Source: Pedosphaera sp.
GTDB taxonomy: Bacteria > Verrucomicrobiota > Verrucomicrobiia > Limisphaerales > SXTU01
DNA length: 5,898 nucleotides
Reading direction: 5' to 3'
NCBI GenBank assembly: GCA_009695395.1
Contig: SIBB01000240.1
Location: 1 to 5,898, forward strand
In this document: positions 1 through 5,734 of the stretch, one piece after another
Layout: each line of letters starts with the position of its first letter
Position numbering within the stretch: position 1 is the first letter of the stretch
Translations under genes and position numbers: made by a program
The notes under the pieces: generated by a model
What the model saw: the letters and a program-made list of their open reading frames with translations, nothing else
The model's database searches: none
What the model was told of the DNA's origin: nothing

Positions 1-15
1 CAGTTGGCTTGACCC

Positions 16-30
16 ACGCAGAAGCTGCGT
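16..30. repeat. Short perfect hairpin upstream of the acetyltransferase
   Basis: The arms acgcag (16-21) and ctgcgt (25-30) are perfect reverse complements around a 3-base aag loop. A pyrimidine-rich stretch with a tttt run at 38-41 follows. It could be a weak rightward terminator for a gene left of the window, or part of a dispersed intergenic repeat. The stem has only 6 bp and the T-run is not directly adjacent, so the role is uncertain. No coding frame can be assigned to bases 1-65. Confidence 0.4.
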
Positions 31-53
31 CTTCCACTTTTCCTATCCCCCAC

Positions 54-59
54 TAGAAT
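54..59 (+). promoter_or_regulatory. Candidate -10 box of the acetyltransferase gene, leaderless geometry
   Basis: TAGAAT matches the sigma70 -10 consensus TATAAT at 5 of 6 positions and ends exactly six bases before the GTG at 66. Transcription would then begin at or next to the start codon. No Shine-Dalgarno-like purine run is present in the preceding 20 bases. The -35 position at 17-base spacing (31-36, cttcca) is poor, so this rests mainly on the -10 box and on the same spacing at two other genes in the window. Confidence 0.4.
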
Positions 60-65
60 TGGCCC

Positions 66-923
66 GTGCCATCCCTGCGCATCCGGCTGTTCCAGAAGGC
101 GGACTTCGTCTTCGCCGACTCGCTGCGCGCACTCGCGGGCTGGAACCAGACTCCCGATGACTGGCTGCGTTTCCTCAACCACCAGCCCGACGGTTGCTTT
201 ATTGCTGAGTGGGACGGCCAGCCAGTCGGCACGGCGACCACAACGATCTACGAAGACAAGGTCGCGTGGATTGGGATGGTGCTTGTGCATCCCAACGCCC
301 AGCGGCGCGGCATCGGGCGCGCGCTGCTGGAGCACTGCATCGCGTTTCTGAAGCCGCGCGTCGGCTGCATCAAGCTCGACGCCACGCCGCTGGGAAAAAC
401 GCTTTACGCCACGCTGGGTTTCAAGGACGAGTGGACACTGCGGCGGTGGGAGAGCAGCTACGTGGAATTGCCGACGAACCCGATGAGTTTCTGCGTCCGC
501 CCTTGGCGGGATGCCGATGTGGAAGCGATGCGAGTCCTCGATGCCGAAGCCTTCGGTGTCGCGCGTTGGTCTATGGTGGACCGCCTAACAAGGCAGCGGT
601 CACGATGGCATGTCCACGAGACGGTGAAGAAGCGGGTGGTCAGCTTCGGTGTGATGCGGAAAGGAGCACGTGCGCACTATCTCGGTCCGGTTGTGGCCAA
701 CTCCATCGCCGCCGCAGGTCCGCTCATCAAGACTCTCGTCCTCGCGCTCCCTAACGAGCCCATCTTCTGGGACATCCCCGACGCCAACACCGGCGCAGTG
801 GAGCTCGCCCAGCGCCTCGGCTTCCAGCCGCAGCGCCCGCTCATCCGCATGTTCCTCGGTGAGAACAAATGGCCCGGCGACCCACAGAAAATCTTCGCTC
901 TCGCCGGCCCTGAAATCGGGTAG
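66..923 (+). CDS. GNAT family N-acetyltransferase with a tandem Acetyltransf_18-like C-terminal domain
   Basis: This 285-residue protein is predicted to be a cytoplasmic acyl-CoA-dependent N-acetyltransferase; its substrate cannot be read from the sequence. Residues about 5-128 form a standard GNAT fold. Strand beta4 plus motif A reads MVLVHPNAQRRGIGRALLEH (71-90), in which Q79-x-x-G82-x-G84 is the pyrophosphate-binding loop of acetyl-CoA. Residues 112-119 (TLYATLGF) are the usual motif B. Residues about 145-283 look like the degenerate second GNAT domain called Acetyltransf_18: YLGPVVA at 205-211, FWDIPDAN at 234-241, LGF at 251-253 and RMFLG at 261-265. This two-domain layout at roughly 280-290 residues is normal for the family. 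The GTG start is chosen because the domain begins at residue 5 and a -10-like box lies just upstream. The stop codon runs into a long inverted repeat. Family is confident; substrate unknown. Confidence 0.9.
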   Translation: MPSLRIRLFQKADFVFADSLRALAGWNQTPDDWLRFLNHQPDGCFIAEWDGQPVGTATTTIYEDKVAWIGMVLVHPNAQRRGIGRALLEHCIAFLKPRVGCIKLDATPLGKTLYATLGFKDEWTLRRWESSYVELPTNPMSFCVRPWRDADVEAMRVLDAEAFGVARWSMVDRLTRQRSRWHVHETVKKRVVSFGVMRKGARAHYLGPVVANSIAAAGPLIKTLVLALPNEPIFWDIPDANTGAVELAQRLGFQPQRPLIRMFLGENKWPGDPQKIFALAGPEIG

Positions 924-989
924 CCGCCGAGGTGAGGCGGCGGATTTTCCCTGAGTTACTGGACGGTCCGCCTCCTCACTTCGGCGGCT
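922..989. repeat. Long imperfect inverted repeat after the acetyltransferase gene
   Basis: The arms 922-944 and 967-989 are reverse complements over 23 positions, with one G-T wobble (931/980) and one C-T mismatch (938/973). The loop is 22 bases (945-966). Each arm carries the core agccgccga(g/a)gtgagg. The left arm starts at the second base of the TAG stop codon. No T-run follows, so it is not a classical intrinsic terminator in this direction, though it could still stop transcription, protect the mRNA 3' end, or be a REP/MITE-like dispersed element. Confidence 0.75.
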
Positions 990-1004
990 GCGGGAAAAAT
1001 CTCT

Positions 1005-1034
1005 TTGCGTCCTCTGCGCCCTTTCGCGGCTAAT
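1005..1034 (+). promoter_or_regulatory. Candidate promoter of the FAD oxidoreductase gene
   Basis: TTGCGT (1005-1010, 4 of 6 to TTGACA) is followed after 18 bases by GCTAAT (1029-1034, 4 of 6 to TATAAT). The -10-like box ends six bases before the ATG at 1041, so the transcript would be leaderless or nearly so. The -35 lies within a degenerate repeat of the type ctttgcgtc/ctctgcgcc. Both boxes are imperfect; the main support is that spacing and TTGCG box recur at the nfeD gene. Confidence 0.35.
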
Positions 1035-1040
1035 CCCTCC

Positions 1041-2675
1041 ATGTCCCACCACGACGTGCTCCTGCTCGGCACCGGGCACAACGCGCTCGTGCTGCAAGCC
1101 TACCTCGCCCGCTGCGGCCTGCGCACCCTCGCGCTCGACCGCGCGCCGGAGCCGGGCGGTGGCTTGCGCACGATGGAGAATCCGAACCTGCCCGGCTTCA
1201 CGCATCACCCGCACTCGTTCTTTCACCGCGCCATCACGCGGATGCCGTGGTTCCGCGACCTCGAACTCGCGCGCCACGGCGTGCGCTACATCGAGCCGGA
1301 GCTGAACGTCGCCATGCTGCTGCGTGATGGCCGCGCGCTGGAGTGGTGGACGGACTTCGAGCGCACCGCGGCGTCCTTTGCCGAGTTCTCGCGCAAGGAC
1401 GCCGACGCTCTGCGTCGCTGGACCGAGGAGTTCCGCCCCATCGTCGAGCAAATCCTGATTCCCGAGGCACAGTCGCCACCGCTGGAGCCGGAGCGCCGCC
1501 GCGTGCTGCTTCAGCAGAGCAAGTTGGGGCGCCGCTTGCTCGAAGTCTCCGCGCTCACGCCGCTCGAATTTGTCACGCAGAACTTCGAGCACGACGCCAT
1601 CCGCGCCGGACTTCTGTTCTTCAACGGCCTGCGCGAGGTGGATCTGCGTCAGCCCGGTTTCGGCCACGCCATCCCTGCCTTGCTCGCGTCGCCCGCGAAG
1701 GCGCAGATGTGCGTGGGCGGGTCCGGCAACCTCGCGCGCGGCCTCGTCGCGGACATCACGGAGCACGGCGGCAAAATCCGCTGCGGCGTCGAGCTGAAGC
1801 AAATCCTCGTCCGCAACGGTCGCGCCGTCGGCGTCGAACTCAACACGGGCGAACAGCTCACCGCCGACTTCATAGTGTCCGGCCTGAACCCGCAGCAGAC
1901 GTTCCTCGACCTGCTCCCGCCCGACGCCGTGCCCACGGAAGTTCGCGCCCGCGCCGCTGGCTTCCAATACAATCTCCTCGCCCCGCTCTTCGCGCTGAAC
2001 GTCGCGCTCCGCGAGCCTCCGCGTTGGGCCGCGGCTGCGCAGCGACCGGAGTTGGACCGCGCGTTCATGTTCATCGTCGGGCTGGAGCGCTTCGGGCAGT
2101 TCCACGACATCGTCGCGGCGCACGAGCGCGGCGAGATTCCTGCGCCCGTCGCGTGGGGCGCGTGCCCGACGCTCTTCGACCCCACGCAAGCGCCGCCCGG
2201 CCAGCACACCGCCTTCCTCTGGGAGAAACTGCCCTACGCCCTGCGCGGCGACGCGCGCAACTGGGACGCCGCCCAAGCCGCGCACGGCCGCGACCTGCTG
2301 GCGACTTGGACCGAGTTCGCGCCGAACCTCGCGGGCAGCGTGCTCGACTCCTTCACGCGCTCGGCCCTCGACACCGAGCGCTCGCTGCCGAACATGACTG
2401 CGGGTGACTTGCTGGTCGGCTCGTTTGCGAACGGACAGGTCGGCTGGAACCGCCCGTTCCCCGGCGCGGGCAGCTACCGCACCCCGCTGCCCGGCCTCTA
2501 CCTCTGCGGCGGCTCGACGCATCCCGGCGGCAACATCACCGGCCTCTGCGGCTACAACGCGGCGCGTGTGCTTGTGGCAGACGCGGGGAAAACGGTGTGG
2601 TGGAATCCGCCGGATGCGGAATCGGCGCTGGTGAAACTAGCAGCTACCCATGAAACACGGCAAAGAGGTTTATAA
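1041..2675 (+). CDS. FAD-dependent oxidoreductase of the phytoene desaturase / PYROXD2-like family (COG1233)
   Basis: This 544-residue flavoprotein is predicted to bind FAD through an N-terminal Rossmann fold. DVLLLGTGHNALV (5-17) is the dinucleotide-binding loop, D33 ends strand beta2, and PGGGLRT (38-44) resembles the second conserved FAD segment. The C-terminus has the family's closing FAD signature: RPFPGAGSYRTPLPGLYLCG (471-490), then STHPGGNITGLCGYNAARV (492-510), close to the PYROXD2/CrtI-like pattern of GLYLCG, HPGG and G-x-N-A. The length matches COG1233 proteins. No carotenoid gene lies nearby, so a carotenoid substrate is not supported; the reaction is unknown. A TTG at 1005 would add 12 residues, but the ATG at 1041 starts immediately before the Rossmann strand and follows a -10-like box. 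The GxGxxG loop has Ala15 in place of the third Gly. The gene converges on the amidohydrolase gene. Confidence 0.88.
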   Translation: MSHHDVLLLGTGHNALVLQAYLARCGLRTLALDRAPEPGGGLRTMENPNLPGFTHHPHSFFHRAITRMPWFRDLELARHGVRYIEPELNVAMLLRDGRALEWWTDFERTAASFAEFSRKDADALRRWTEEFRPIVEQILIPEAQSPPLEPERRRVLLQQSKLGRRLLEVSALTPLEFVTQNFEHDAIRAGLLFFNGLREVDLRQPGFGHAIPALLASPAKAQMCVGGSGNLARGLVADITEHGGKIRCGVELKQILVRNGRAVGVELNTGEQLTADFIVSGLNPQQTFLDLLPPDAVPTEVRARAAGFQYNLLAPLFALNVALREPPRWAAAAQRPELDRAFMFIVGLERFGQFHDIVAAHERGEIPAPVAWGACPTLFDPTQAPPGQHTAFLWEKLPYALRGDARNWDAAQAAHGRDLLATWTEFAPNLAGSVLDSFTRSALDTERSLPNMTAGDLLVGSFANGQVGWNRPFPGAGSYRTPLPGLYLCGGSTHPGGNITGLCGYNAARVLVADAGKTVWWNPPDAESALVKLAATHETRQRGL

Positions 2676-2750
2676 GCAGAGCAGGAAGGCAGGAAAAAAA
2701 GCGGTAGGCTTGACCGAGGCTGCTGCCGGTTCCTGCTTTCCTCCTCTCCT
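2675..2750. repeat. Long imperfect inverted repeat between convergent genes, possible bidirectional terminator
   Basis: The arms 2675-2695 and 2730-2750 pair over 21 positions, with one G-T wobble (2688/2737) and two C-C mismatches (2682/2743 and 2677/2748). The left arm is purine-rich (gcaggaaggcaggaa) and starts at the last base of the oxidoreductase stop codon. The loop holds a 7-base A-run (2694-2700 counted with the arm end). On the minus strand this is a T-run just after a small stem (cggt 2702-2705 with accg 2713-2716), a weak intrinsic terminator for the amidohydrolase transcript. The region fills the 107-base gap between the two stop codons. Confidence 0.65.
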
Positions 2751-2782
2751 AATAAATTCTTTATCGAGGCCTTGGCCGCAGC

Positions 2783-4108
2783 TCATTTCTTCCCAACCAG
2801 CTCCAGCACTGCCGCCGTCATCGCCGTTACGCCGGTTTTGAGCGTCGGCTCCGGGACGGGGGCGAACTTGCTGGAGTGCAGCGAGGGCAGGGTCTTGCCG
2901 GTCTTGATGCTCTCGGTCACGGATTCCTTCGTGATGGTGCCGAGCCAGAAGATGCAGATGGGAATCTTCGGCTCGACGCGGCCGTAGAGGCCGAAGTCTT
3001 CCGCGCCCATCACGGGTTTCTTCGCGACGATGTTGCCATCGCCGAGCCAGCGGCCGATGCCGCCCATGATGCGCTTGGTGAGCGCGGGGTCGTTGTAGGT
3101 GGACTTCGCGCCTTCGTCGGAAACTTCCACGACGGGCAGCAATTTCTCAGGGATGCCGGCAGCGAGCGCTTGGCCGCGCACGATGCGTTTGAGCGCGGCG
3201 ATGGAGTTTTCCCGCACTTCATCCGAGTAGCTGCGGAGCGTGAGCTGGAGGCGGACTTCGTCGGGGATGATGTTGTGCTTGGTGCCGCCGTGGATGGAGC
3301 CGACGGTGACGACCGCCGGGTCAGTGGGCGAGGTCTCGCGGCTCACGATGGTCTGGAGGCCGAGGATGATTTGCGCGGAGAGGACGATGGGGTCCCGGGT
3401 CATGTGCGGCCACGCGCCGTGGCCGCTCACGCCGCGCACGAGGATGTCCACGGTGTCGGCGTTCGCCAGCGCGTAGCCCTCGGTGTGGCCGACTATCCCG
3501 GCGGGCAAGTCGCTCGCGGCGTGCAGCGCGAGGCAGAAGTCGGGCCGCGGAAAGCGCGTGTAAAGGCCATCGGCTAGCATCTTCTTCGCGCCGCCGACGC
3601 GCTCTTCCGCTGGCTGGCCGATGAAGACAAGCGTGCCGCTCCAGCGGTCGCGCAGCGCGTTGAGCACGCGCGCGGTGCCGATGAAGGAGGTCATGTGGAT
3701 GTCGTGTGCGCAGGCGTGCATGGTGGGCACCTCGTTGCCTTTTTCGTCCTTCGTGCGGGCTTTGCTGGCGTAGGGCAGGCCGGTTTCCTCCAACACGGGC
3801 AGGCCGTCGAGGTCGGTGCGGACGAGCACGGTGGGGCCGGGGCCGTTCTTGAGCACGCCGACGACGCCGTGCCCGCCGACCTGCGTGGTCACGTCGAAGC
3901 CGGCTTGCTTCAACTCGTCGGCGACGCGCGCGGCGGTCTTCACTTCTTGGAAGGAGATTTCTGGATTGGCGTGGAGATGCTGATAGAGCGCGAGGAGGCG
4001 CGGGAGTTCGGCCTCCACGCGGGCGCGGACGGCGGGTTGGGCGTCAGCGGCGTGGGCGACGGAAGACGCGGCGAGGAGCAGGGACAAGAGCGCGGGTAGA
4101 AATTTCAT
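2783..4108 (-). CDS. Secreted M20D-family amidohydrolase (N-acyl amino acid hydrolase type)
   Basis: This 441-residue metallohydrolase probably cleaves the amide bond of N-acyl or N-aroyl amino acids, like hippurate and IAA-amino acid hydrolases. Residues 1-20 form a signal peptide (MKFLPALLSLLLAASSVAHA), with likely cleavage after AHA, so the enzyme should act in the periplasm or outside. Metal-site motifs follow in order: VRTDLDGLP (96-104), MHACAHDIH (130-138) with Cys133 and His135, GQPAEE (164-169), LH with His196, and the C-terminal LHSSKF (410-415) with His411. GHGAWPH (229-235) belongs to the inserted dimerisation domain and supplies the usual second-subunit His. MGAEDFGLY (367-375) is also typical. 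The usual HACGHD reads HACAHD here. The ATG at 4108 is preferred over further upstream starts because it begins the signal peptide. No Shine-Dalgarno is visible. Exact substrate unknown. Confidence 0.92.
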   Translation of the reverse strand: MKFLPALLSLLLAASSVAHAADAQPAVRARVEAELPRLLALYQHLHANPEISFQEVKTAARVADELKQAGFDVTTQVGGHGVVGVLKNGPGPTVLVRTDLDGLPVLEETGLPYASKARTKDEKGNEVPTMHACAHDIHMTSFIGTARVLNALRDRWSGTLVFIGQPAEERVGGAKKMLADGLYTRFPRPDFCLALHAASDLPAGIVGHTEGYALANADTVDILVRGVSGHGAWPHMTRDPIVLSAQIILGLQTIVSRETSPTDPAVVTVGSIHGGTKHNIIPDEVRLQLTLRSYSDEVRENSIAALKRIVRGQALAAGIPEKLLPVVEVSDEGAKSTYNDPALTKRIMGGIGRWLGDGNIVAKKPVMGAEDFGLYGRVEPKIPICIFWLGTITKESVTESIKTGKTLPSLHSSKFAPVPEPTLKTGVTAMTAAVLELVGKK

Positions 4109-4128
4109 GAGTGGATGAATTGAGCTGG

Positions 4129-4157
4129 AGCGTAGGAAAGGGCTGGGGCGAGCGCAA
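4129..4157 (-). promoter_or_regulatory. Candidate promoter of the amidohydrolase gene
   Basis: Read on the minus strand, TTGCGC (4157-4152) is followed after exactly 17 bases by TACGCT (4134-4129). The -10-like box ends 20 bases before the ATG at 4108, giving a predicted leader of only about 13-15 bases with no Shine-Dalgarno. The flanks resemble the nfeD promoter: CGCTTGCG at the -35 and GCTCC across the end of the -10. Both hexamers match the consensus only partly. Confidence 0.35.
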
Positions 4158-4170
4158 GCGGTGGAGCGCT

Positions 4171-4218
4171 GGTTGCAACCCTTGCTTTGTCGGACCTGCA
4201 AAGCCGGTCTGGAGACCG
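4171..4218. repeat. Cluster of palindromes downstream of nfeD, possible terminator
   Basis: Three structures lie in a row. ggttgcaacc (4171-4180) is a perfect 10-base palindrome. gctttg (4184-4189) pairs with caaagc (4199-4204) across a 9-base loop. cggtct (4205-4210) pairs with agaccg (4213-4218) across two bases. On the minus strand the last extends to an 8-bp stem with one wobble and is followed by TTT, starting 7 bases past the nfeD stop codon. It is therefore a plausible weak nfeD terminator. The 'ggtctggagaccg' wording also looks like a dispersed intergenic repeat, which I recall rather than can show. Confidence 0.5.
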
Positions 4219-4226
4219 ACGCTCCG

Positions 4227-5630
4227 TCAGACGGGTGCGACCACCGCCTCGTGACCGCTGCTTCCGATGACGCGAACTTGGCTGCCCTTCTCGATGAGGT
4301 CGCCTTCGGTGACGACGTCCAGAAGTTCGTTGCCGAACTGCGCTTTGCCGCCGGGCCGGAGCGTCGAGAGAGCGACGCCGACCATGCCGAGATGCTTTTG
4401 ATGCGCGGCGGTCAAGGCCGCCTCGGTCAACACGCCGCTCGCGCCTTGCGAGACCAGCGCGGGGTAGATGCTGGTCTTGGGCAGCACGCGGCTGAGAATC
4501 AAGATGACCACGACCGCGCCGACCGCAGCCAGCACGAGGTCGTTAAGCGGCAACTGCAACTGCGGGAAGGTCGGCAGGCTGGGCGCGCCCGGGTAGATGT
4601 CCACCATCGCCATCACCAGCGACACGACGATGAGGACGAAGCCGGACAGGCCCAGCACGAGCGTTCCCGGAAAGAAAAACAGCTCCAGCACCACGAGTGA
4701 GATGCCCACGATGAACACCGCCACCCACTCCAGCCCGGTCAGGCCCGCGACGTAGCCGCCGAAGAAGTAGATCGCGAAGGCGCAGATGCCGATGATGCCC
4801 GGCAGGCCGAAGCCCGGCGTCTTGAACTCGATGTAGATTCCTGCAATGCCGATGATGAGTAACACCGGCGCGATGGTGTTGACCCACGAGGCGAGCTTCT
4901 CCATGCCGCTCGGCTCGATGCGCTTCACCTGCACGGCCTCCAAGCCGAGTTGCTTGAGGAGCGCCTCGATGTTCTCCACCGTGCCGGCGGAGAGGAGCGG
5001 CTTGGCGGGCTTGCCGTAGGTGCGGGCAGCCTCTTGGTCGGTAAGCGTCAGGATTTGGCCCTTCTCGTTGATGACCTTGTCGTCGAGTTTGAGTTCCGTG
5101 GTCTTCTTCACCATCGCGTCGGCGACGGCGGGGTTGTGGCCGTTCTTCTCCGCGTTGGCCCGCACCAGCGCGCTGATGGCGGAGGACGCCTTGGCCTCCA
5201 TCGTGCCGCCAATCTCCTGCGCGCCCCCTGTGGGCGAAGCCATGATGGGTGCCGCTGCGCCGATGACGCTCTGTGGGGCCATGTAAATTTTCTGCGTCGC
5301 GAAGGAGATGAACGCACCGGCGCTGAACGCCTTCTTGTTCACGAAGGTAACGGTCTGGCCGGGGAACTTGGCGATGATACCGATGATTTCCTCGGTCACG
5401 TCCACGCGCCCGCCATTGGTTTCCATGTCGAGGACGAGCACGTCGGCCTTGGCCTCCATCGCCTCCTTCACGCCGCGTCGCACGACGTAGACGAGCGGCG
5501 GCATGATGTCGTCGCGGATGGGGAGGACGTAAACCTTCTTTGCCTCCGTCGCGGGAACGGCACCACACGCATTGTCCGGCAGGGCCAACCCGGTGAACAA
5601 GACCGTAAAGAGAATCAACCACGTCTTCAT
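4227..5630 (-). CDS. NfeD family membrane-bound ClpP-class serine protease (long form)
   Basis: This 467-residue protein has the full NfeD architecture. Residues 1-24 are a signal peptide. Residues about 31-215 form a ClpP/SppA-like protease domain: LVLDMETNGGRVD (65-77) carries the Gly-rich oxyanion strand, AFSAGAFISFA (101-111) holds the nucleophile candidate Ser103, and Lys147 in MEAKASSAI is placed like the general-base Lys of the Ser-Lys dyad of archaeal PH1510. About five membrane segments follow (roughly 251-269, 275-297, 300-320, 323-344, 363-381). Residues about 395-467 are the NfeD OB-fold, with LRPGGKAQFGNELLDVV at 424-440 and IEKGSQVRVI at 446-455. NfeD proteases are thought to cleave stomatin/SPFH partners in membrane quality control; no stomatin gene is within the window. 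The amidohydrolase gene follows 118 bases downstream on the same strand. The ATG is chosen because it begins the signal peptide. Confidence 0.92.
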   Translation of the reverse strand: MKTWLILFTVLFTGLALPDNACGAVPATEAKKVYVLPIRDDIMPPLVYVVRRGVKEAMEAKADVLVLDMETNGGRVDVTEEIIGIIAKFPGQTVTFVNKKAFSAGAFISFATQKIYMAPQSVIGAAAPIMASPTGGAQEIGGTMEAKASSAISALVRANAEKNGHNPAVADAMVKKTTELKLDDKVINEKGQILTLTDQEAARTYGKPAKPLLSAGTVENIEALLKQLGLEAVQVKRIEPSGMEKLASWVNTIAPVLLIIGIAGIYIEFKTPGFGLPGIIGICAFAIYFFGGYVAGLTGLEWVAVFIVGISLVVLELFFFPGTLVLGLSGFVLIVVSLVMAMVDIYPGAPSLPTFPQLQLPLNDLVLAAVGAVVVILILSRVLPKTSIYPALVSQGASGVLTEAALTAAHQKHLGMVGVALSTLRPGGKAQFGNELLDVVTEGDLIEKGSQVRVIGSSGHEAVVAPV

Positions 5631-5636
5631 GCTCGG

Positions 5637-5665
5637 AGCATATCGGAGGCATTCGCGGGCCGCAA
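5637..5665 (-). promoter_or_regulatory. Candidate promoter of nfeD, leaderless geometry
   Basis: Read on the minus strand, TTGCGG (5665-5660) is followed after 17 bases by TATGCT (5642-5637). Six bases later comes the ATG at 5630, so transcription would start at or beside the start codon. No Shine-Dalgarno is visible. TATGCT matches TATAAT at 4 of 6 positions and fits the TANNNT form. Confidence 0.42.
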
Positions 5666-5734
5666 GCGAGCGGGCAGTGTTCCCGGCGATGGGGCGCAGT
5701 AATGTTTATGAACCCGGTGGCTTTTGCCCCTGCG

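Noticed and set aside
9..14. TTGACC as -35 of the acetyltransferase promoter
   Set aside because: It lies 39 bases before the TAGAAT box at 54-59, far outside the usual 16-18 base spacing, and no -10-like box occurs at the right distance.
1005..1040. TTG at 1005 as start of the oxidoreductase, adding 12 residues
   Set aside because: The added residues come from a degenerate repeat, and the ATG at 1041 directly precedes the Rossmann strand and follows a -10-like box.
1343..2407. A 354-codon open frame on the plus strand inside the oxidoreductase gene
   Set aside because: It is very Arg/Ala/Pro-rich, has no recognisable motif and sits in a different frame within a convincing gene; a GC-driven shadow.
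600..2522. A 640-codon open frame on the minus strand opposite the oxidoreductase and the end of the acetyltransferase gene
   Set aside because: Its product is dominated by Arg, Glu, Ala and Val without domain motifs, and it lies antisense to two well-supported genes. In GC-rich DNA, biased third positions keep the opposite strand free of stop codons.
2876..3577. A 233-codon plus-strand frame antisense to the amidohydrolase gene, and similar plus-strand frames at 3695-4099, 4161-4700 and 4950-5702
   Set aside because: They are antisense to strongly supported genes, lack domain motifs and show the skewed composition expected of complementary frames.
4109..4201. Upstream in-frame start for the amidohydrolase giving 31 more residues
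   Set aside because: The extension would bury the signal peptide beginning at the ATG at 4108, and it runs through a palindrome-rich intergenic stretch with a promoter candidate.
4543..5652. A 369-codon minus-strand frame overlapping nfeD, starting with an ATG at 5652 just before the nfeD start
   Set aside because: The translation is low-complexity Arg/His/Gly-rich and lacks a signal peptide or membrane segments, whereas the nfeD frame shows the complete protease, membrane and OB-fold architecture.
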